Under the pieces are notes generated by a model. It had not been told where the DNA came from and made no database searches. It was given only the letters and a program-made list of their open reading frames with translations. Of a stretch of DNA of 64,000 nt, positions 31,857 to 39,455 are shown one piece after another. The translations under genes were made by a program, and so were the position numbers. The stretch comes from Streptomyces flaveolus (lineage in GTDB: Bacteria > Actinomycetota > Actinomycetes > Streptomycetales > Streptomycetaceae), in NCBI RefSeq assembly GCF_014648815.1, contig NZ_BMRV01000007.1, positions 248,001-312,000 of the forward strand. The letters are read 5' to 3'. The first letter of the stretch is position 1, and the number at the start of each line of letters is the position of its first letter.

Positions 31857-32546
31857 TCAGCGCACCAGGTCCAGTACCGCCCGCAGCGCGTCCGGCCGCT
31901 CGGCCACCGGCAGATGGTCCACGAAGTGCACGCCGCACCCGAGGGCCGCCGCGCCTCCGTCCGCCCGCCGGTCGTCGCCGACCATCAGCGTCCGCCCCGG
32001 CTCGACGCCGAGTGCCTCGCAGGCCGTTGCGAACAGCCGGGGATCGGGTTTGCGGATGCCGTGCTCGTACGACAGGACGTACGTGTCGACGTACGGGTCG
32101 AGGCCGTGCTCGCGGAAGACCGGGCGCAGGTCCCAGCCGATGTTGCTGACCACCCCCACGGCGATCCCCCGCGCGCGCAGCGCGCTCAGCACCTCGACGG
32201 CGTCGGGATAGGGACTCCACGCGCACGGCATCATGTGCCGGTCGTACAGCGCGTCGTGCAGTCCGGGGTCGGGCAGCGGCACCTGGCGGGACAGCCCGGT
32301 GTACGCGGCCCGGTGCAGCTCGGCGCTCTCGTCCCGGACCTCCCACACGCCGGCGAGGTCCGCGGGCACCCGCAGCGGAGGCGCACCGCCCGGTAGCGCG
32401 CCGGCCGCCTGGAGCGCCCGGGCGGCCTCCGCCGACTCCGGGCCGGACAGCGCCACTCCCCGGTCGTCCAGCACCGCACGCAGCCAGGCGTCGGTGGACT
32501 CGATACGGAAGAGGGTCCCGGAGAAGTCGAACAGGACGGCAGCCAT
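31857..32546 (-). CDS. HAD family hydrolase (subfamily IA)
   Basis: The 229-residue cytoplasmic protein has HAD motif I FDFSGTLFRIE near residue 6. Here the usual DxD(G/S)T reads DFSGT: the second catalytic Asp is replaced by Ser, a known variant in HAD sub-branches. Motif II is VVSNIGWDLRPVF near 133, motif III the Lys of GIRKPDPRLF near 167 and motif IV VGDDRRADGGAAALG near 190. A helical cap lies between 20 and 110. The first Asp is present, but loss of the acid/base Asp may reduce phosphatase activity or shift it toward other HAD chemistry. The function is unknown. It ends 13 bp from the convergent tandem-MerR gene. Confidence 0.82.
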   Translation of the reverse strand: MAAVLFDFSGTLFRIESTDAWLRAVLDDRGVALSGPESAEAARALQAAGALPGGAPPLRVPADLAGVWEVRDESAELHRAAYTGLSRQVPLPDPGLHDALYDRHMMPCAWSPYPDAVEVLSALRARGIAVGVVSNIGWDLRPVFREHGLDPYVDTYVLSYEHGIRKPDPRLFATACEALGVEPGRTLMVGDDRRADGGAAALGCGVHFVDHLPVAERPDALRAVLDLVR

Positions 32547-32593
32547 GGGCGGATCCTACGGGGACGTGCGGCGCGAACGTGCCGACATGGTGC

Positions 32594-33265
32594 TCATCGC
32601 ACCCACCGCCCGTGGGCGAGCACCGCGAGGGCCACCACCAGCGCGCCCAGGAGCCAGCCGGCGACGACGTCCGTCGGCCAGTGGACGCCCAGCCACACCC
32701 GGGTCACGCCGACGCCGGCCACGGAGATCACCGCCGCTGCCATTGCGGTCAGGCGCGGACCGCGGGGGGCGCCGTACCGGTGGAGCAGCCACACCAGGAG
32801 GCCGCACACGAAGGTGGCGGTCATAGCGTGCCCCGACGGAAAGGCCGCGTAGTGCGCGGAGTCCACGGGGTCGGGCCAGACGGGGCGGGGACGGTCCACC
32901 GCGGCCTTGAGGAGCTGTTGCAGCAGGCTGCCCAGCAGACAGGCCGCCGCCAGCCACACGGCCGTCCGCCGGTCCTCGCGCCGCCACCACAGCCACACCA
33001 CCACCACTGCGCACAACAGGCGCATCGTCCATGGGTCCCACACCCAGTCGGTGAGGATGCGCATGGTGTGCGTGACGCCCGTCTCGTCGACCGCCCAGCG
33101 GTGCGTGGTCCGCGAGATGTCGTCGTCCAGACCGGTCAACGGGCGCCACTCGGCGACGACCAGGGCGAGCAGCACCAGGGAGCACAGGGCCAGGGCCCAG
33201 GCCGTGCGGACGACGGTGCGGGGCTGCGGCGGACGGGGCGGGGAGTCGACGGGCGGCGAGTGCAT
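32594..33265 (-). CDS. PAP2 superfamily membrane phosphatase
   Basis: The 223-residue protein has about five hydrophobic helices and the three PAP2 signatures: KAAVDRPRP (KX6RP) at 120-128, PSGH near 146, and TRVWLGVHWPTD (the RX5HX3D form) near 185. It should dephosphorylate a lipid phosphate, such as phosphatidic acid or undecaprenyl pyrophosphate, on the outer face of the membrane. ATG 33265 is used because the longer frame upstream is unlike the family. A stretch of about 350 bp upstream carries no gene. It is parallel to the HAD gene downstream with a 47-bp gap, so they may be co-transcribed. Confidence 0.9.
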   Translation of the reverse strand: MHSPPVDSPPRPPQPRTVVRTAWALALCSLVLLALVVAEWRPLTGLDDDISRTTHRWAVDETGVTHTMRILTDWVWDPWTMRLLCAVVVVWLWWRREDRRTAVWLAAACLLGSLLQQLLKAAVDRPRPVWPDPVDSAHYAAFPSGHAMTATFVCGLLVWLLHRYGAPRGPRLTAMAAAVISVAGVGVTRVWLGVHWPTDVVAGWLLGALVVALAVLAHGRWVR

Positions 33266-33617
33266 GCTGCGATACTCGCCGACCCGAGGGGCGGGGGGCC
33301 ACTCTCCCCGCAAGTGATCCGTGCCCCAGGGGTGTCGGGGACGAACAGAGGGGACGGCCCCGCAACGGCGGCCCCCGGTACGCATGCCGCCGTGCACGGT
33401 CGGTCGGAGGCGTGAACGCGCCGGGGCCCTCGACGAGTTGGGAGCAGCCGGTGCGTCTCGCTGCGGAACGCACCGAACAACATGGACCGGGGGGAGCCCG
33501 TCGGCCGACGTGGTCCAGGTGCAACGCGGCGGCCGTGACGGGCGGTTGCGGGGGAGTGCCGGGCGGCGGCAGAAGGGCGCGCGGCACGCCGGGACGGGCC
33601 GGACCGCCGGTCCGACG
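33266..33617. other. Intergenic region without recognised gene
   Basis: The 352 bp between the DUF5134 stop and the PAP2 start shows no family-like frame on either strand, no strong ribosome site and no long repeat. Frames crossing it are Arg/Pro/Gly-rich in all readings, as expected for non-coding DNA of this G+C. It should contain the PAP2 promoter, which I could not place with confidence. Confidence 0.5.
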
Positions 33618-34178
33618 TCACATCGTCAGCAGCATCCCCAGCATCGCGATCCCCATCGAGAGCCGGCAGGCCCGTGCCAGCTCCGGCCGGTCGCCCCACC
33701 CGGCCGCCGGGCCGCCGCCCGCCACGGCCGCGACGGGTATCAGGCGCACGCCGGTCAGCAGCACGTACCCGGTGAAGTAGAGCAGCAGCGCCCCGGTCAG
33801 CAGCGGGATCCCGGAACCGCCGTGCCCGTGGCCGTGCCCCTGCGCGCCCGCGGGGGAGCCCGCCATCACCACCGCCATGTAGACCATGGCCGCGGCCCCG
33901 ACGAGATGGTGCAGATGATGCCGGGACGAGCGGGCCGCCCACAGGGCGCGCAACCCGGCGCCGCCGAACACCACCGCGTAGGCGGGCCACGCCCACACCG
34001 GCGGGGTGAACACCGCCGCGGGCACGGCCATGGCGGCCATGCCGAATCCCATGAGGGCCTCGCCGCCCGCCGCGCGGCGCTGCTCCTCGACGTCGCTGCG
34101 CATCCGCAGCAGGCAGTAGGCCCCGGTCGCCGCGCACAGCGCGACCAGCAGCCAGCCGGACGATGCCGGTCCGTGCAC
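33618..34178 (-). CDS. DUF5134 family membrane protein
   Basis: The 186-residue product has about five hydrophobic segments (WLLVALCAATGAYCLLRM, EALMGFGMAAMAVPAAVF, LVGAAAMVYMAVVMAGS, IPLLTGALLLYFTGYVLLTG). Conserved His residues lie in HHLHHL and in the cytoplasmic-loop cluster HGHGHGG. This matches DUF5134, a Streptomyces/Mycobacterium integral membrane family of unknown role; the His-rich loop hints at metal binding, which is inference. GTG 34178 is favoured by GGGGAGG five bases upstream. The gene lies divergent from the FUSC gene at 34366 and is followed by a long non-coding region. Confidence 0.75.
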   Translation of the reverse strand: MHGPASSGWLLVALCAATGAYCLLRMRSDVEEQRRAAGGEALMGFGMAAMAVPAAVFTPPVWAWPAYAVVFGGAGLRALWAARSSRHHLHHLVGAAAMVYMAVVMAGSPAGAQGHGHGHGGSGIPLLTGALLLYFTGYVLLTGVRLIPVAAVAGGGPAAGWGDRPELARACRLSMGIAMLGMLLTM

Positions 34179-34352
34179 ACGCACCTCCCCACTCGACGCA
34201 CGACGGTCGGTCAAGGCCTGCCCGGGCGATGCGGTGCGCACGCGAGCGCAAGGGAGTGCACGGGGGGCATTCGGTGGAGCACGGCGGGTCGGAGCAGGTC
34301 GGAGACGGGCGCGCGCGCCCTAGCGAGCATCTTTCACGAGTAAAATACCTGC

Positions 34353-34358
34353 TAAACT
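34353..34358 (+). promoter_or_regulatory. -10 box of a probable leaderless FUSC-marR transcript
   Basis: TAAACT (34353-34358) ends 7 bases before the ATG at 34366, and no ribosome-binding sequence is present (CAATCTC). Transcription would start at or next to the ATG. GAGT and ACTC flank the A+T-rich block TAAAATACCTGCTAA, which may be the MarR operator. Confidence 0.5.
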
Positions 34359-34365
34359 CAATCTC

Positions 34366-36060
34366 ATGAGCAGTGCGACCCCCACCCCCGGCACCTCGCT
34401 CGGCCGCCGCTTGTCCCTGACCGGCGTGCTGCGGCTGCGCCGTCCCTCCGAGATCTGGTTCAAACCCGCCCTCAGCTCGGTCGCCGCCATCGCCCCGCCC
34501 AACCTGATCCTGCTGGCGCTCGGCCGGCTCGACCTGGCGATGTACACGATGGCCGGGTCCCTGTGCGCGCTCTACGCCCACAACCGCCCGTACGCCGCCC
34601 GGGCCCGCACCCTGGCGTGGGTGGTGCTCGGCATGCTCGGCGGCGTCGCCGTCGCCCTGGTCACCGCCTCGCTCACCCGCAACGCCGTCGTCCTCGTCAC
34701 CGTCGGCGCCCTCCTGGCCGCCGTGCAGAAGGCGCTGTGCGACGCCACCCGCGTCGGCCCGCCGGGCAATGTGGTCCTCACCTTCATCAGCTCCGCCTCC
34801 CTCTTCGTCCCGCAGACCCTCGGCCAGATCCCCGGCCACCTGTCACTGGGCGCCGCGGCCGGCATGTGGGCCTGGCTCGTCGGCATGGCCCCCGCCCTGG
34901 TCCGCCCGCACGGACCCGAACGCCGCGCCACCGCGCAGGCCCTGAACGCCGCTGCCGCGTACGCCGACACCCGCGGCACCGGTGACGGCCACGCCCCGGC
35001 CCGGGCGGCCGGGTACGCCGCCGTCCAGGCCGCCTGGCAGACCCTGCTGTCCGTGCCCGCCACCGGCACCCGCGCCACCACCCGGCACGCCCTGGAACGC
35101 CTCGTCGTCCGCGCCGAGGTCGCGCTCGCCGCCCCCGCCGACACGGACCCCGAGCGGCTGCGCGGCTGGGCACTCGCCCTGCGCGGTACCGGGCGCATAC
35201 CCCGCATCGCCGGCCTCGGCGACGCCTCGGCCACCGAGGAACTGCTGGGCGTGGACGCCGAACTCGCCGCCCGTCCCGCACCCCTGTGGCAGCGGCTCGG
35301 CCCGCTCGCCCCCATCGCCCTGCGTACCGCCCTCGGCTGCGCACTGGCCGGTTACGCCTCTTTGGCACTCGGCATCGGCCGCCCGTACTGGGCGCTCGTC
35401 ACCGCCGCCGCGCTCTACCAGGCCAACATGGCCCTGACCTGGAGCCGGGCCGTCCAGCGCGTCGTCGGCAACATCGCCGGGGTGCTGCTGTTCGCCGCCC
35501 TCGCTCCGCTCGCCCACCTGGGGCAGATCCTCCTCGTCCTGTTCTGCCTCGCCCTCAACTTCGGCGCCGAGGCCCTCATCACCCGCAACTACTGGCTCGG
35601 CAGCGTGTGCGTGACGCCGATGGCCCTGCTCATCACCGAGTTCGCCGGCTACCAGGAGCCCGGCGACCTGATCACCGAACGGGTGGTGGACACCCTCGTC
35701 GGCGCCCTGGTGGGCTTCCTCGCCGCCGTCGTCGTCACCAACCGGCGCGCCGGCGACCGCGTCGAGCGGGCGGTGACCGCCGCCGACCGGGCCCGGGAGC
35801 ACGCCGCCCGCCTCCTCGCGGAGCCCGCGCCCGCGCCCGCCGCGCTGGAGGCGGCCCGCCGTGGTCTGGCCGCGGCCCTGACCGAGCTGCGCACCACGAC
35901 CGACGCCGCGGCCGGCGAATGGTGGCAGCGCGCCCTGCCCCAGGAGAGGGTCGTGCTCGCCGAGCAGGCCGGACACCGTACGCTCGCCGCAACGGTGCGA
36001 CGCCAGGCAGTGCGCGCGGACCGGGACACGGGCACGAGAACGGAGGACGTACGGCCATGA
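34366..36060 (+). CDS. FUSC family exporter
   Basis: The 564-residue protein shows two six-helix bundles: about 40-165 (AMYTMAGSLCALYAHNRPYA, WVVLGMLGGVAVALVTASL) and about 310-450 (TALGCALAGYASLALGIGRP, YWALVTAAALYQANMALTW). The second holds FUSC-like RAVQRVVGNIAGVLLF, NYWLGSVCVTPMALLITEFA and the RVVDTLVGALVGFLAAVVV helix. Cytoplasmic helical domains follow each bundle. It is likely a proton-driven or passive exporter of aromatic or weak organic acids. The marR gene overlaps its stop (ATGA), and transcription seems leaderless from a TAAACT box. Regulation by the MarR product, relieved by a phenolic acid-like ligand, is the natural model. Confidence 0.86.
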   Translation: MSSATPTPGTSLGRRLSLTGVLRLRRPSEIWFKPALSSVAAIAPPNLILLALGRLDLAMYTMAGSLCALYAHNRPYAARARTLAWVVLGMLGGVAVALVTASLTRNAVVLVTVGALLAAVQKALCDATRVGPPGNVVLTFISSASLFVPQTLGQIPGHLSLGAAAGMWAWLVGMAPALVRPHGPERRATAQALNAAAAYADTRGTGDGHAPARAAGYAAVQAAWQTLLSVPATGTRATTRHALERLVVRAEVALAAPADTDPERLRGWALALRGTGRIPRIAGLGDASATEELLGVDAELAARPAPLWQRLGPLAPIALRTALGCALAGYASLALGIGRPYWALVTAAALYQANMALTWSRAVQRVVGNIAGVLLFAALAPLAHLGQILLVLFCLALNFGAEALITRNYWLGSVCVTPMALLITEFAGYQEPGDLITERVVDTLVGALVGFLAAVVVTNRRAGDRVERAVTAADRAREHAARLLAEPAPAPAALEAARRGLAAALTELRTTTDAAAGEWWQRALPQERVVLAEQAGHRTLAATVRRQAVRADRDTGTRTEDVRP

Positions 36061-36623
36061 CCGCAACCGACGGGGGCTCGGCGACCGGGGGCAGCGCGAC
36101 CGGCGGACCGGGGGGACCGGGCGGGGACACCGTCGCCGCCGTCGTCCGGCAGTGGCGGGCCGTCCACCCCGACCTCGACACCGGTCCGATGGAGATCATC
36201 GGCCGCATCAACCGCTGCGCCGCCCTCCTCCAGCAGGCCGAGGACGCCCCGCTGCGCCGGGCCGGTCTCAGCCGCGCCGAGTTCGACCTGCTCGGCGCGC
36301 TGCGCCGCACCGGGCACGAACTGACCCCCGGCGAGCTGGCCCGCGAGACCTTCTCCTCCGGCGCCGCCGTCACCAAGCGGCTCAAGCAGCTCACCGAGCG
36401 CGCTCTGGTGGAGCGGCGCGGCGACACCCGCGACCGCCGGGTCGCCCACGTCCGCCTCACCGACGCCGGACGCGACCTGGTCGACGGCATCCTGCCCGAC
36501 CAGCTCGCCTACGAGTCGGCCGTCCTGTCCGGCGTGGACGGGGCCGAACTGGACGAGCTGGCCGCGCTGCTCGGGGCGCTGCTGGGACGGCTGGAGGGCC
36601 GCCTGGACGCGCTGCGGATCTGA
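36057..36623 (+). CDS. MarR family transcriptional regulator
   Basis: The 188-residue protein has a Gly/Ser/Thr-rich 25-residue start, then a MarR winged helix. LRRAGLSRAEFDLLGALRRT near 65 and LTPGELARETFSSGAAVTKR near 87 form the recognition helix region. The wing is VERRGDTRDRRVAHVRLTDA near 118, and dimer helices flank the domain. The start ATG shares the bases ATGA with the stop of the FUSC gene, so it is translationally coupled. It very likely represses that exporter. MarR proteins of this type commonly bind aromatic acids. The longer in-frame reading upstream is a shadow of the FUSC gene. Confidence 0.92.
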   Translation: MTATDGGSATGGSATGGPGGPGGDTVAAVVRQWRAVHPDLDTGPMEIIGRINRCAALLQQAEDAPLRRAGLSRAEFDLLGALRRTGHELTPGELARETFSSGAAVTKRLKQLTERALVERRGDTRDRRVAHVRLTDAGRDLVDGILPDQLAYESAVLSGVDGAELDELAALLGALLGRLEGRLDALRI

Positions 36624-36649
36624 CGCCTTCCGGCGGTGCCGTGACCGGC

Positions 36650-37414
36650 TCAGTACCCGTCGCCCGCCCGGTACACGCCGAACATCGCGCCCTGCGGGTC
36701 CCGCAGCACCGCGATGCGCGGCCCGTCGGGCAGGGAGGTGGGCTCCATGAGGACGGTGCCGTCGCTGTCGGTCGTGTCGACCGCGGCGGTGTCCACGTCC
36801 GCCACGGCGAAGTACGGCAGCCAGTGCGCCGGCACCTCGTGCGGGAACTTCTCGTCCATCGTCACCATCCCGCCGAAGTCCGCGCCGTCGATCGCCCACT
36901 GGGGATAGCGCGCGGAGGCGGTGACGCTCCAGCCGAACACCGTGGTGTAGAAGTCCGCCGCCCGGCCGGGCTCCCGGGTCAGCAGCTCGACCCAGCCCAG
37001 CGAGCCGGGTGCGTTGAACAGCCCGGCGCCGCGGAAGGTCCCGGCCTGCCACAGCTGGAACACCGCGCCGGCCGGATCCACGGCCACCGCGAAACGGCCC
37101 GCGTCGAACACGTCCACCGGGCCCTGCGGGACCGTCCCGCCCGCCGCGGTCACCCACCGCACGGCGGCGTCCGCGTCGGCCACGGCGAACGAGACGTTCC
37201 ACGCGACGGGCTGCGCCTGCTGGTACAAGGGCGTCAGCGCGGCGACGGCGGCGCCGTCGAGACGGGCGATCGTGTAACCGCCCGCCTGCTGCCGGGGGTC
37301 CGTCTCGGGGCGCCAGCCGAACAGCTTCGTGTAGAACCGCTTGGCCGCTTCCAGATCACTGGTCCCCAGCTCGGCCCAGCAGGGCCCGCCGGTCACCGGT
37401 TCGTGGAGCTTCAT
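36650..37414 (-). CDS. Two-domain VOC (glyoxalase/bleomycin resistance-type) protein
   Basis: This 254-residue protein is a tandem of two vicinal-oxygen-chelate modules. Module 1 (about 10-120) begins PCWAELGTSDLEAAKRFYTK with the typical FGWRPE. Module 2 (about 135-250) begins GWVELLTREPGRAADFYTTV with VFGWSV. Metal-ligand positions are only partly conserved, so catalysis is uncertain. Similar proteins are annotated as putative hydroxylases or resistance-type binding proteins. ATG 37414 is preceded by GGAAGGA about 10 bases upstream. It is convergent with marR and parallel to the single-domain VOC gene upstream, possibly by common ancestry. Confidence 0.85.
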   Translation of the reverse strand: MKLHEPVTGGPCWAELGTSDLEAAKRFYTKLFGWRPETDPRQQAGGYTIARLDGAAVAALTPLYQQAQPVAWNVSFAVADADAAVRWVTAAGGTVPQGPVDVFDAGRFAVAVDPAGAVFQLWQAGTFRGAGLFNAPGSLGWVELLTREPGRAADFYTTVFGWSVTASARYPQWAIDGADFGGMVTMDEKFPHEVPAHWLPYFAVADVDTAAVDTTDSDGTVLMEPTSLPDGPRIAVLRDPQGAMFGVYRAGDGY

Positions 37415-37516
37415 CGCGTCGGGGTCCTTCCGCCGGGGCGCAGACCGTTCCTCCCCCTCCAGCACGCTAAGGCCGGGCGGGGACCGCGGCCATCCGGCAC
37501 CCACCGCCCCGGTGGT

Positions 37517-37909
37517 TCAGATCCCGGGCCGGTAGCGCAGCGGATGGTCCGCCGGCACCTCCACCAGCACGATCCGCGTGCCGTCCGGGTCCGCGATCCA
37601 CATCTCCACCAGCCCCCAGGGCTCCTTGACCGGCGGCCGGACGATCCCGACGCCCTTCGCCCGCAGCTCCGCCTCCGCCGCCGCGGCGTCCTCGACCTGG
37701 AGCCACAGCGCGAGCGCGGGGGACGGGGGAGCCTCGGCACGGCCGGAGACCTCCAGGAAACCGCCGCCCAGGAAGTACACGGTGCCCCGCTCGGGCCCGG
37801 TGCCGAACTCGCGGTGGACGGCGAGGCCGAGCTGCTCGCCGTAGAAGGCGCGGGACCGGTCGGGGTCGGTGGGGCGGAGCAGGATCCGGCTGCTGAGTAC
37901 ATGCACCAT
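37517..37909 (-). CDS. Single-domain VOC protein
   Basis: The 130-residue protein is one VOC module with the fold signature ILLRPTDPDRSRAFYGEQLG at the start, EFGTGPERGTVYFLGGGFLE and DPDGTRIVLVEVPA at the end. It is probably dimeric; the Glu near the end of the module could be a metal ligand. The substrate is unknown. ATG 37909 is selected, with a weak GGA just upstream. The gene lies divergent from the GNAT gene, 77 bp apart, with GAGCG-TTA-CGCTC at 37928-37940 between them. Confidence 0.82.
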   Translation of the reverse strand: MVHVLSSRILLRPTDPDRSRAFYGEQLGLAVHREFGTGPERGTVYFLGGGFLEVSGRAEAPPSPALALWLQVEDAAAAEAELRAKGVGIVRPPVKEPWGLVEMWIADPDGTRIVLVEVPADHPLRYRPGI

Positions 37910-37986
37910 GCGTCCGGAGCCTAACGGGAGCGTTACGCTCATCGGTGCCCGCGCCGCGCCCGAGACGAACCGGAGAGACGCCCCCC

Positions 37987-38526
37987 ATGGACACCGCCGC
38001 CAGCCGACTGATCTACCGCGACGCCACCGACGCCGACGTGGACGCGCTCGTCGCGCTCATAGAGTCCGCGTACCGGGGCGAGTCCAGCCGGGCCGGGTGG
38101 ACCACCGAGGCGGACATCCTCCAGGGACAGCGCACCGACCCGGAGGGTGTGCTGGAGGTCGTCAAGTCGCCGGACAGCCGCCTGCTGACGGTCGAGCGGG
38201 ACGGCGTGATCGTGGCCTGCTGCCAGCTCGAGCACCGCGGCCGGCACGCCTACTTCGGGATGTTCGCCGTCAGCCCGGCGCTCCAGGGCGAAGGGCTCGG
38301 CAAGAAGGTCATCGCGGAGGCCGAACGGCAGGCCCGCGAGGTGTGGGGCGTGACGGAGATGCACATGACCGTGATCTCGGTGCGCGAGGACCTCATCGCC
38401 TGGTACGAGCGCCGCGGCTACCGCCGTACGGGAGAGACGACCCCCTTCCCGTACGGCGACGAGCGCTTCGGCATCCCGCAGCGGGACGACCTGCGCTTCG
38501 AGCTGCTGGTCAAGCCGCTGACCTGA
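37987..38526 (+). CDS. GNAT family acetyltransferase
   Basis: The 179-residue protein has the GNAT fold. The start is YRDATDADVDALVALIESAY, followed by a substrate-region insert with GWTTEADILQGQRTD. The acetyl-CoA binding motif A is MFAVSPALQGEGLGKKVIAE near 96-115, with its (Q/R)xxGxG/A pattern, and motif B WYERRGYRRTGETTPFPY follows. This matches the group with the conserved GWTTE element, possibly acting on amines or amino acids. ATG 37987 has GGAGAG about 11 bases upstream. No operon partner; divergent from the VOC gene. Confidence 0.88.
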   Translation: MDTAASRLIYRDATDADVDALVALIESAYRGESSRAGWTTEADILQGQRTDPEGVLEVVKSPDSRLLTVERDGVIVACCQLEHRGRHAYFGMFAVSPALQGEGLGKKVIAEAERQAREVWGVTEMHMTVISVREDLIAWYERRGYRRTGETTPFPYGDERFGIPQRDDLRFELLVKPLT

Positions 38527-38543
38527 GACTCACACCGTGACGT

Positions 38544-39227
38544 TCACGCCGTGAAGCGGCCGGTGCGTTTGATCTCCGGGTAGTCGGTCGTCGCGCCGTC
38601 CAGTCCCAGGGCGCGCACCAGCCGCAGATGGTCCTGGGTGTTCACCGTCCAGGAGAAGACCCGCAGCCCCGCCTTGCGGGCGCGCTCCACGATCTCCAGC
38701 GTGATCCGGTTGATGTCCAGACACAGGGCCCCGGCACCGGCCGCGACGGCCCGGTCCACCACCTCGGGCCCGTAGTGCTCCGCGACCAGGGCGGTCCGCA
38801 CCCCGGGTACGAGCCGGGCGATCTCGACGATGGCCTCGTCGTGGAACGAGATCACCTCCACCCGGTCCACCAGGTCGCGCCGGCGCATCACCTCGGCCAG
38901 TGTCCGTGCCGCCGCCGCGTCCTTGATCTCGGCCTGCAACGGCACCGAGACCGCGTCCAGCACCTCCTCGAAGACCGGAATCCGCTCCCCGCGGCCCGCG
39001 TCCAGCGCGCGCAGCTCCTCGAGCGTCTTGTCGGCGATCGCGCCGGTGCCGTCCGTGGTGCGGTCCACGTCCGCGTCGTGCATGACGACGAGCGCGCCGT
39101 CCTTGCTCAGATGCAGGTCCAGTTCGACGACGTCGAGGCCGGCCTGCTCGGCGGCGACGAAGGAACGCAGGGTGTTCTCGGGTTCGACACCCATGATTCC
39201 GCGGTGACCGATGGTGAGGAAGTTCAA
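38544..39227 (-). CDS. Glycerophosphodiester phosphodiesterase
   Basis: The 227-residue TIM-barrel enzyme has the GDPD metal and catalytic motifs: GHRGIMGVEPENTLRSF at 7-23 with the first catalytic His and the Glu/Asn/Thr set, ELDLHLSKDGALVVMHD at 35-51 with Glu, Asp and second His, then QAEIK near 98. There is no signal peptide, so it is probably cytoplasmic. It would split glycerophosphodiesters from lipid turnover into glycerol-3-phosphate and an alcohol. The C-terminal WTVNTQDHLRLVRALGLDG is typical. It converges with the GNAT gene (17-bp gap) and is divergent from DUF6421, with 228 bp of regulatory DNA between them. Confidence 0.93.
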   Translation of the reverse strand: MNFLTIGHRGIMGVEPENTLRSFVAAEQAGLDVVELDLHLSKDGALVVMHDADVDRTTDGTGAIADKTLEELRALDAGRGERIPVFEEVLDAVSVPLQAEIKDAAAARTLAEVMRRRDLVDRVEVISFHDEAIVEIARLVPGVRTALVAEHYGPEVVDRAVAAGAGALCLDINRITLEIVERARKAGLRVFSWTVNTQDHLRLVRALGLDGATTDYPEIKRTGRFTA

Positions 39228-39406
39228 GGCTCGACTCGCTTCCGTCGACGTCGGCGATGGCAGGGCGGCAGCCTAACGGCCCTGCGGGACCGTTTCCCCT
39301 CTGCCGCGCCTGGTATACGGACTGTGGCACCCCGCAGGAAAAAATGCGGTCATGGGCAGGGTGGGGCAGGATAATTTACGGGGGTGCCCCTTGCTGGGAG
39401 AAACCT

Positions 39407-39418
39407 CGTATGCATACG
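39407..39418. promoter_or_regulatory. 12-bp perfect palindrome upstream of the DUF6421 operon
   Basis: CGTATGCATACG (39407-39418) is a perfect palindrome 37 bp upstream of the start. It overlaps a possible promoter TTGCTG (39391-39396)-N18-TACGGT (39415-39420), a usual place for a repressor site. Confidence 0.5.
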
Positions 39419-39455
39419 GTGTCCTGACGCAAGCTTCTCCTGTGGAGGATGGGAC

